A stretch of DNA of 64,000 nucleotides from Amborella trichopoda (Eukaryota; Streptophyta; Magnoliopsida; Amborellales; Amborellaceae). How positions within the stretch are numbered: the first letter of the stretch is position 1; each line of letters begins with the position of its first letter. The stretch covers positions 4,052,658 through 4,116,657 of the forward strand of contig NW_006500347.1 of the NCBI RefSeq assembly GCF_000471905.2, written 5' to 3'. The position numbers and the translations under genes are program-made. Below the pieces are notes generated by a model. The model had not been told where the DNA came from and made no database searches. It saw only the letters and a program-made list of their open reading frames with translations. Positions 1-10,200 of the stretch are shown in pieces.

Positions 1-538
1 CATCTAGGCATGTGAGCTTACGAGACTGACGGGGAGATTATATACTTGTACCATGAGTCTGATTATGTAGTTGGACCATTTCTGGGTCGTTTGGGTACCT
101 GGAAATGTATTGTCAGAGAAGTGCATTACCGACATTTTGGCTAAGAAATACTGCGTTAATTTTATCTATGGTAATGTAGCTTTTTTCTATTTTATTTTCT
201 TGTTAGGATGAAATATTGATTAAAACTACTTTGTTTTCTAATATGTGAATGTCATATCCACATGGGTTAATTTTATCCCTCTTCTCCCCGTAATTTTTTC
301 GTTAATAGGTGAATGGCATCACTATATTTCAAAGAGAAAATATTGTCGTCATCACTATTTACTATTCATGCCCAGACCTATTATGCAAAAAGTCTATGAC
401 ATTCTAATAAAATGGTGCACTTGCCTATAAACCATCACTACTTTCTTGTTTTATCACAAAATTCTACTAAATTGCCAACTAAAGATTATCATTGTATCAT
501 TCCAATAAGATTTTCTAATATTGTCATCATCCTTATTC

Positions 539-582
<44 letters not shown>

Positions 583-935
583 AGAAATAAGTTACTAAGC
601 ATCACCATTCCAAAGATAAAGAGAGAGTGAGAAATAAAGGTCTTGATCATCACCATTCTAAAAAGAGAGAATGAGACTATGAAATAATATTGTCATTATT
701 CCAATAAGATTTAGTAATGCTATCGTCATCAAGATTCCAATGAGATAATATTGTAAGCAATATTCTAACAAGATTTTCTAATACGATAAGAAGTTCATAT
801 CATAGAGGTAGAGAGAGACTGATAGAGAAGCTTATCATCATTCCAACAAGAGAGAGAGAGCGAGGAGAGAGAGAGAGAGTATAGCAATTCGAACTAAGAC
901 CACTCATCTCTCCCCTTTTGACTCCTCCCAAAAAC
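1..935. other. Intergenic, GA-rich microsatellite region
   Basis: No gene is visible. A perfect (GA)n run lies at about 541-579, a second interrupted GA tract at about 847-881, and shorter GAGAGA blocks lie between them. The interval also contains loose repeats of a phrase resembling 'attccaataagatt' (about 500, 697, 737 and 765), which suggests an old degenerate tandem array. Short reading frames here run through the repeat and have no family resemblance. Confidence 0.7.
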
Positions 936-939
936 TTCT

Positions 940-1190
940 AACTCTGGAACTTCCATAAGTGTGACTGGTTTCGATCAGTTATTATATCTTCATAATCATA
1001 AAGGTCACCGCCTTCACTCATGATTAAATTGTGTAAGATACAATATACAACAACTATCTTGACTTGTGTTTTTATTGGATAGGTAGTTAACCCCTTTCAA
1101 GCTAGAAAAATGTACCTTCAAAACTCCAAAAGCATGTTCAAGGCATTTCTGAGTGAAGAATATCGTTTATTAAACAACTCCTTTGATATT
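940..1190 (-). pseudogene. PIF/Harbinger transposase fragment (DDE_Tnp_4 C-terminal part)
   Basis: Reading the minus strand with two frame changes gives KELFNKRYSSLRNAL, then EHAFGVLKVHFSSLKG, then KTQVKIVVVYCILHNLIM. This is the typical C-terminal block of the PIF/Harbinger (HARBI1-like) nuclease: LFNxRHSSLRNVIERxFGVLK followed by QxxIVxACCxLHNFI. The frame is broken at least twice and the catalytic N-terminal part is not visible, so this is a dead fragment. The family call rests on these two motifs only. Confidence 0.7.
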
Positions 1191-2149
1191 GGGGTACCGA
1201 CATCTACAACAAGCTGTTTAATAACGAGTCCTACGACAAGGGGCGAGAAATTCTTGCCCCTTTCATTACGGGGACTTCCTTACATTTGAACCAAATGCCA
1301 TGAATTGAGACGAACTTTTATTAAGGGGATTTCCCTATAAAATTTAAAAATTGAAGTCGATGGAAACATTTGATGCAGCTATAGAAGAGTTCTACAATAA
1401 AATCGAATTTCAAAGGGGTAAAAAATAAAAAATCAGTTATGCATCTTTGCACCATTATGTATCTATCTACTAGATTTGTTCTCTCTAGGAGTTATGATTC
1501 ATGGGTATCAACCGAGATCTCACAAAGGTCAATCATGATTTTGTATGATCAATACAATTTCAGACAAGCACAAGCAACAAATACTCATTGATTCTATGAT
1601 TTTTATACAACAACAATGTGATCAACTATCAATCATTTAAACATTAGATGATCATGTATTAGTGGTTTGAGGCATAAAGTACTTGAACTTTGGATAAAAT
1701 TTAGAAGAAAATTATACTGCAATTTTCTGCTGCATAATGGGTTCAGAAAATTGGCCATATTATTGTGATTATCATGTTGTTAATTATTCAAATTCAATCA
1801 TAATGATTACCCCTCAACCATGTTTTAATTTTTATGACAATTTCCATCAAGAAATCAACAAGAAGTTGGATGAAATCATGATATAGCATCTAGTTTTCTA
1901 CCGCAACAGGAGTAGTAGTAAAATTAGAGCAATTCAACAAGTCAAAAATTACGTGGAAAATCAACTTAGAACATGTCACAAATCCCTCAAACCACATAAT
2001 TGATTTTCTAATGTTTTGAGAAGATAATAACTAACCAATTAAATGAGTTTTTTAAAAAATCTGAATCTAAACAAAATTAGTATGAAATGTATGAAATATG
2101 TGTGGTCCACAATCAGTAATAACATTAAAACCTGATTTGAAGCAAATTA
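1191..2149. other. Intergenic, nothing recognised
   Basis: AT-rich spacer without a supportable gene. A short near-palindrome, GGGGCGAGAAATTCTTGCCCC, lies at about 1239-1261; it may be the end of a small DNA transposon, but no partner end was found. Confidence 0.5.
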
Positions 2150-2400
2150 GTTCATTGAATGTTCTTATTTGAGTTTTAGTTTCAAAAAAAATGAGAAAAA
2201 ACTAGTTAATTGAGCATTTTTCAGGGCTTAACAAAAGTGAGATTCAATGTTCTTAACTGGTTTTTAGTTTCGAAAATTCGGGAAAAAAAACTAGTTGATT
2301 GAGCAATTTTCAGGGCTGAAGAAGAGAGAGATTCAATGTTCCTAGTTGGGCTTTTAGTCTCGAAAAATTGGGAACAAACTAGTTGATTGAGCAGGGCTCA
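2150..2400. repeat. Tandem repeat, ~88-bp unit, about 2.9 copies
   Basis: Units are anchored by ACTAGTTRATTGAGCA at 2201, 2290 and 2378 (spacing 89 and 88). Each is followed by a 'cagggct' block and preceded by a 'gagattcaatgttc' and 'tttagtytcgaaaa' block. The copies differ by point changes and small indels, so the array is old. No coding content. Confidence 0.85.
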
Positions 2401-3284
2401 ACAAGAGAGAGGGGAAGAGAAGGCCGGCTATAGCTCTGGCTGGTCTGCTACTGAAGTGATATGGGAGAGCATGTGATGTGCCAAGTGAAATGGAGAAGAA
2501 GGGACCTCATAGTGGATTTTATTGTTTGGGCGGGTTACCCGTCCCGCTCATATTTTATTTCCCAGCCTTCTCGTTGTGTAATATATTTCACGTTAGCTAC
2601 GTTTGACTGCTTATGCAGACCAAAACGTCATATTCTCTAAAATTTAATTTTCTGTAATAGGTTTTTAGGTATTCAAATGCTCCCTTAGTCTTCATTTTCT
2701 TAAAAGTTTGGATAGGCTATTATATACTTGGACTACAAGTTTAATTATGCAGTTGGACCATCAGTCTTGATTTTTAAAGTTTAGAAGGTGGATGTGTGCG
2801 TCATTTTGAAGATAAGACAGGAAAATGACTTCTTAATGGCTAATAATAAAACAAAAACAAGGTTAAAGTTCCCTTGGACGTATTTGTTTTGCAGAAAGAA
2901 AACTTAAAAGGGAAAATTACAAAAAACCTTAAGACCACATATTTTATGCAACTTACCCAACAGAATTTTTTCTCTTACTTTTTTCTCCAAAACCAACTTT
3001 TATAAAGTTGGTTTTGGATGGTGATCAAACATAAGTACTCAAAACTTCTTTAAACTTTCCAAAAAATACATTCCACTTCTCAAAAAATAAGAACTTCTTT
3101 ATTTTTTCAGAATTGTTTATCTTCCAGCAAACAAACGTGCCATTAAAGGAGGGTCACACTAGTGCCAATTTTAGAAATTAAAAACATGAAATTTGAAAAA
3201 ATGCACATCAGGTATTTACCATTTAAATTTGAAAATTTGTTTCGTGTGGACTGGACCACATTTCTACAATATGAGTTCCCAAGG
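2401..3284. other. Intergenic spacer
   Basis: No gene or recognised element. The segment is AT-rich apart from a short GC-rich patch at about 2525-2560 (GGGCGGGTTACCCGTCCCG), which is an imperfect palindrome. Confidence 0.5.
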
Positions 3285-3545
3285 TATATAAATCATCCAT
3301 CTTAAAGATGGATGCAAATAGGTGGTCCTTCTAAAACAATTGAAACTAACTGTCTAAATATTTTCTTAATAAAATAGCTATTTCTAATTTTCAAAATTTA
3401 TATATTTTTCATATTCATGATCTCCATGTTAGACATTACATGTCCTTAAAAGTTAAATCAAAAAATCCATCTCAAAAATATATTTTTAAGACGTGAATCA
3501 TTTCTACATGGCCTCATAGAAACCGTATCCTTTAAATTTGTATTC
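3285..3545 (+). mobile_element. MITE family M3, copy 1
   Basis: This segment shares an ordered series of phrases with 13075-13330 (same strand) and 42527-42815 (opposite strand): a 'gatggatgcaaataggtgg' start, 'gaaactaac', 'catgatctccatgttag', 'attacatgtccttaaaa', 'catctcaaaaata' and a 'rccgcatagaaacc' end. The start of this copy holds a 21-bp near-perfect palindrome (about 3296-3316). Target duplications were not resolved. It lies about 300 bp upstream of the TPX2-type promoter motifs. Confidence 0.7.
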
Positions 3546-3836
3546 ATTTGTTTTGAATTAATTTCCAAATGCCCATATACATGACTTTGAGTTGAAAAAT
3601 GTTAAAATTTAAAATAGTTGAAAATTACGGCATATTTTTGATAAATTTCTCTTAACAAAGACCAAAAAGAGATCTCATGTAAAATTAGAAAATTTGTAGA
3701 CCAATTTTTTTTCTTTCAAAAAATAAGAATATATCCATACAACAAAATTTCCTTTATTATATTTATGGAAATATTTGATTAATTCTGGTAAGTAACTATC
3801 GTCGGGCTCCATAGGACCTGAAATCAGGTTGAGAAC

Positions 3837-4120
3837 TAGCCGTTGACACGCCCTAGGGGCATTTCCGTAATTCCTCATATTTAAATGGATAGCCGTTATG
3901 GAATGGCCAGCAATTTCAAAAGGTCGCATTTGACCGTTGAGAGGCCTCATTGTAACGTTTGCAAAGAGGGACGCTCCGCAGAAAACCGGCTTCTTTCTCT
4001 CTCTAACCCCTGCTTTGCTTCTGCGTTTATTTCTTTCGCTTCCTCCTGTTTATCTCCATCACTCTCTATCTCTCTCTCTAAACTATATAAACCCTCTCTC
4101 TCTCTAAACAATACGGCGCC
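3837..4120 (+). promoter_or_regulatory. Promoter of the TPX2-family gene: three MSA-type motifs plus TATA box
   Basis: Three CCGTT cores (reverse complement AACGG) lie at 3840-3844, 3893-3897 and 3934-3938. Extended to eleven bases, the second and third (TAGCCGTTATG, TGACCGTTGAG) match the plant mitosis-specific activator consensus TRRCCGTTRGR at ten of eleven positions; the first matches nine. MSA elements are bound by MYB3R factors and give G2/M expression, which fits a spindle gene. A TATATAA box lies at 4084-4090, putting the start of transcription near 4115-4120. The leader to the ATG at 4222 is CT-rich. Confidence 0.7.
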
Positions 4121-4221
4121 TTTTTTTGGAGATCTTTTCTGAGGCCTTTCTTTGACACACTCTCTCTTGCTCTATCTCTGTTTCTTTGAGATTTTTGAGG
4201 TTTCTCTCTCTCTCTAGAGAA

Positions 4222-7200
4222 ATGGCAGAGGCAAAAGAAGGCGAATTTCTCTCCAAAGTGTTTCAGATTGATGAAATATACGAATTTTCAGCACCGCATT
4301 TCTTCGACTTTGTGAGTGGAGAAACCGAAGAAGAGATGCACAAAGCTCAGCTCTGGTTTGAGAGGGCCTGTGGTCACATTCCATCGCGTAAGATTTATGT
4401 GTTCGCTTTTCGTTTCACTAAATTGTTTTTATTTCTATGGTTTATTGCAGAACAATCTTTTCTCAGAGTTTAGGTGTTCACGGTAATTCTTGTGAAGAAA
4501 CCCTAGATCTCTAGATTGCAGAACAGGATTAATGATGCATTTATTGTGCATAAGTAAAATGGATTCTTGTTTTAATTTAAGTAATTTTCTTTGTGCAAAA
4601 CTATCAAGTGGGCAGTTCTAAAAAATACATACAATTACAGTGGAAAAATCATGTATTCTGTACCGTATTTTCTTGGAACGTCAGATTGTTGTCTCACAAA
4701 ATTGATATCTAAACCTCCTAGTATTTCTCCACTTTTTGGTTGTATCAACCAAGATTGTAAACACAAAAACTAAAAATAAAAAACTGAATAAGGACAAGAG
4801 AAATATATAAGTTGCTTAGAGACTGTAAGTCCTGTTACAATTTTTCTGATTGATAATGGAGAAGGATCTTTCTCAATGGTTGGAAATTGGATAATATGGT
4901 AAGCCTTGTTACAATTTTTCTGATTGATAATGGAGAAGGATCTTTCTCAATGGTTGGAAATTGGATAATATGGGAAGGATTTTCCTGGTATATATATCTC
5001 AAATTCGAGGTAAAAAGGAAACTGCTTTCTTTAAGTTGTGATTCTTTTACGGTACAGAATTTATCTTTAGATTATTGATGCAGCTTTCATACCAAGAATC
5101 AAATTGGGAAGATCCACAAAGATAGACAGGCAATGTGATTTTGAAGATGCGGATTCTGTGAAGGAGGTAGGAATACTTTTCACCATATAAAGCCAAGTAG
5201 GTTAATTTGAAATCCGTTTTCTTACCATTAAATCTGATTTTGTTGAAACCTGGTGATTATTAATTTGTAGATTGATGAAATGGGTACCAGAGACCCTACG
5301 TTGGCACCAGAAGAAATAAGGTACTGATTCCCTTCTTTATATGGTACGCTTGTTTGAAATATGATTTAGGGATTGGGTGTAACGTGGTGTCTTCATGGTT
5401 TGGCCAAATAATATATTTGACAACACAATTGAGGTAAAATGGGTCTTCATGCAGGTGTGCTTCTGAGCCAAATTGCGTGGAGTCAGTGAAAGTTAACAAT
5501 CAAGATGAATCCAAGGTCAATCATGAGGTAGGAATACTTTTCACCGTATAAAGCCAATGAGGTTAACTTGAAATCCATTTTACTACCACTAAATCTGATT
5601 TTGTTAAAACCTGGTGATTATAAATTTTGTAGATTGATGAAATGAGTACCAGAGACCTTACGTTGGCACCAGAAGAAATAAGGTACTGACTCCCTTCTTT
5701 ATATGGTATGCTTCTTTGAAACATGATTTAGCGATTGAGTGTAACGTGGTGTCCTCATGATTTGGCCACATAATATATTTCACAACAAAATTGAGGTAAA
5801 ATGGGTCATCGTACAGGTGTGATTCAGAGCCCAATTGCATGGAATTAGTGAAAGTTAACAATCAAGATGAATCCAAGGTCAATCATGAGCAGGTGATTTT
5901 CAACTATTTCTAGTTATTGAGCTGGTCCTATGTTTGATTAGCAGGGCGTCACTCACTTGATTAAAGAATCAATAATGATTATTATATTATATAGTGAGTA
6001 ATATAACTAACTGAATTTATTCATCAACCATTTTCAGGTCGGTGCTCCTAAATTGGCTAAAGAATCAGAAGAAAGAAGGTCCTGATTCCCTTCTTTATAT
6101 GGAAGGCTTGTTTGAAACATAATTTAGCGATTGAGTGCAACATGGTGTCCTCATGATTTGGCCACATAATTTATTTGACAACATAATTAAGGTTACATGG
6201 ATCATCGTGCAGGTGTGCTTCTGAGCCAAATCGTGTCGAATCAGTGAAAGCTAACAGTCAAGATGAATCAAAGTTCAATCATGAGCAGGTGATTTTCAAC
6301 TATTTCTAGTCATTGAGCTGGTCTCATATTTGATTCAAAGGGTGTCACTCAATCGATTAACGAATCAATCATGATTAATAAATTATATAATGAGTAATAT
6401 AACTGACCATCAACCATTTTTCAGGTTGGTGCTCCTAAATTGGGTAAAGAATCAGGTTCACGGGACTTCCAGGAAGATGACAGGTGTGCTTTGATCACTG
6501 CAAATCTTCCTTTCCGAAAAAATTCCAGAAATTCACATTGGAGGACAATATTAGTTATAAAGCCTTTCTGTGCAATGCAGTTGTGTGAATGTAGTATCAT
6601 CTCCGGTAAATATTAAAAAACCAAATTCCGAAAATGAATTTGCAGCTGTTACTGTTCCTTCGAAGAGCACAAACCCTTGCCATGGTATGTATCAACCAGT
6701 TTAAAACTCTTCGACCCATGCTTTTCTTCCTCTGCGTTTTGCCAGAAATTTACAAGTCAGAATTTTCATAAGAGAAGTTTTATTTACACAGCTTCTATCA
6801 TTAACTTTTGCCATTTGTTTTTTCAGTAAGAAGTGCTGCCAAGTGTGCCCCTCCAAAAAGCACAATTCCTAGCCATGGCAAGTATATCAGGGAGGCAAAG
6901 CCCTTTGAATCCATCATTTTTCCTTCAACAACCGCGTAGAACTTTCATAACATAAATTATAAACTTTGGATATGTTCTGTTAAGTGCTCTACAATTTTAT
7001 TGATATTTGAGCTTATGTTTTTTCAGTAAGAAGTGCAGTTAAGAATTCACCCTCGGTAGACATTGCACTGGAAAATCGGGCAATTAAAAGACAAAAGCTT
7101 GATGGGGGTCGATCAAGACAGGTCAATTTTATTTATATATTTTATAATACAGGTCAATTTTATTTATGTATTTTATAATTATTAGGTACTTCCAGGTTAC

Positions 7201-10200
7201 AAATCTTGTAATTGGTTATTACTCGCAAATTGTAACAGTTTAGGAATCTTGTATTTGAAATTTTTGGTCCTTGTTGAAGACGGAAAAATGTATTCATCTT
7301 TTCTTCTCTTTCATGTCCTGGTTAATCATCTTCACAGATTCTTAATGTTAAAGAACGAGTACTACTCCACAAGTGTAGAAAGGTTTGTATCTATTCAAAT
7401 TCAAAATTCATACATAATGGCTTTCTCCGCATTCTAAAATCTGTGAATTGGGTTACCTTTTCTGCATAAGCAGTGAATTTGTTTCTCTTTTATGCATATG
7501 TTCAGGAAGAGCCATCTCCATTTATTTCAATGGCCGAAATGGTGCAAAAGTTCCAATCAAAGCCTAGGGAGATGGAAATTTCTCATGGCAGATCCTACTC
7601 CCAAGTAAATTAGCATGCCATACTCTTCCTTCTTTTCTGTTTCCTTCTGTTTCTTAATCATTGTCCTGTTCTTTATATTTCATTGCACGTGTGTTGTTTC
7701 AGGATGAAACTGCTTCGCTTACTCAGAGGAAGCCCAAATTAACTTTAACAAGGCCAAAGCAACCAGAATTAGAGACAGCGCATCGGGCTCGACCTGTGAG
7801 GTACGACCTTCCTTAAGATGATCATGATGTTGCTTTTCTGTTTACCAGATTTATTGGTTTGTAGATCATCAAGGGACTTTGTTGGATTCCTTTAAGATGA
7901 TCGATCATGTTGCCTGCCTGTGTACCTTGTAAATAACCTATGATTCTTATTGCTTCTCTGGATAATTAAGGGCAACCTTTTGTTTAAATGTAGGCTCAAG
8001 AGCTCAGCAGAGCTTGAGGAGGAGATGCTAGCAAAGATCCCAAAATTCAAAGCCAGACCAGTGAATAAGAAGGTAAAAAGTGAATATTTCTCAAGCATTG
8101 CTTGTTCCTGGTTCTTATTTTATTCTTTGTAACTCATTTTAATATTTATTTTCATGTGAACTTGTGGCTTGTTCCTGGCTTGCTTTCATGTTATCTCCAC
8201 ACGTCAATGGGGAATCCTTTTATCATGATGGGGGTTGTACAATACTACAATCCAAATCTGTTTTTGTAGTAGAGGAATTTCATTACGTACTTTCAGCTCC
8301 TATCATTTGACTAGTGTTATTTTTTCTAATTTATCACTTTCATCTTTTGTTCCCATATTTCAAGTTTGAGTGGGAACTTCTGTTTTATAGTGTGATATTC
8401 ATGTGGAGATTGTGGGATATTCAGATCACTCGTGGGATAGAGTGAAATTTCTAGCTTCCATTTTAGAAGGCACGTCCCTTCTCTGATTTGGTGGAATTGC
8501 CAGAATCATTAAAGTCCCTTTCCAAAGGACCAAAACTCAATAAATCAATAGTGAATACATATTGAACCTGTTAATAGGGAGTAGAAGAAAGTATTTCTTT
8601 GAATCACTTTAACAGAATATTTGAATCGTTGCCATTAAAAGTATATTTCTATTGCCTTGCTTGATTAGTGAATTACTTGTAGAATAATATCTTCCAGTTT
8701 TTCCAATTTTGGACTTGTGGTTTCACACTTAATTTTGTTGGTTGCTATTGGAAATGGCAGACAAGCATTTTTCTGTACTTTGGATTTTTATTATTTTGCT
8801 GGCTGATTTTATTTTTGAGTTTATATTATGTGTACAATCATTTTTCATAACTTCATCACCCTCCTGTGCGATTAGATACTGGAAGCTCCTTCCTTCCCAA
8901 TGCTACCAAGAAGTACTCCACAATTACCTGAGTTCCAGGTAAGATATTGCTTGATAATGACATAATTAGATTTCATAGATTTCTTTCCCAATGCTACCAA
9001 CAGATTTCATAGATGGGATGCTCCCAAACAATTTCATCTTTTTCAGGAATTCCATCTGAAGACGATGGAGAGGGCTGCTCAACATTGGACAATGTCATCG
9101 GTGGCTAACAACTCTTCACTGGTGAAACAACTTTTTCTCTTTCAAGTATTTTTGACGAAAACTTTCATTCTGTGGTAAAAGAAGAAATGTGGCAGTTTTT
9201 TCATGTTTACTGAATTTGTATTTCGTCAAAGTTGGTAGGCAAACCCAAGCCTGACCACTCACAGGGTCACCATCTCACTGAGCCTAAGTCACCGCACCTG
9301 GAGACTCTTCTTAGGGCACGCCCACCTCAGTAATTTTCTATCCTTGAGAAAATTGCTACAATTTGAATTTCTAGGCTGGAGTGTCAAAATTGCTAACTTT
9401 CTATGGTACAGGATCAAAAGCTCTCAAGAAATAGAGCAAGAGGAGCTTGAAAGAATGCCCAAATTCAAAGCCAAGCCACTAAATAAAAAGGTATAGTTAA
9501 CTCTATTGTATGCTCTGCAAGCACAGGAGTTTTTCCCCTGCATATAAATACCGAAGGACAAATTAGTTACCAAAGAGGCATGTTGTATATGTAAACATTG
9601 AGCTCTTAATGGGATAGGTTCAACTTATATAACAAGTAGTTCTAACTTATATGTATGGTATTACTTATTTTTATCCTGATGAGATACAATCACAATTTGA
9701 GTAAGAGTGTCTCAAACGAATTAGCAGTGGAGATATTGGAGAAATGAATCCTCATAGTATTAATGGTATTCACAAACACAAATTTTAGGGGCAAACCACA
9801 AAATAGAATTTCTCCTCCACAAAAACACATCCCTTTTACATGCACATTGTTGCATTAATTAAAACCTTTTTGTTTAGGCCTCATCATCATATAAACATTT
9901 CCAGTGTATGACACAACCTTCCACTGTTGGTCTTTTAGTTGGGCATCATAAGAAATGGGCTTATTGAAATACTTTATTGAAACACTCTATGCAAATCTGA
10001 TTGCCTTGTAGAGCAGTCAACACAGGAATCTGATATTTGCTTTTAACTTTTTATAGGGATCCAAGAATCGTTTTTAACTTTTAAATTTTTATTTTATATA
10101 TTATTGTTCACAAATTCCAGTGTGCCTTAGCATTCATGACTGGGTCTCTTATGGTCGAGCGGTATAAGGCTCTTATGCCCTTCGTTAATCTCAGACAAGT

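Noticed and set aside
4186-4473. Longer N-terminus for the TPX2-family protein starting upstream of 4222
   Set aside because: The upstream codon is TTG, not ATG; ATG at 4222 is the first proper start and matches the family's N-terminal layout.
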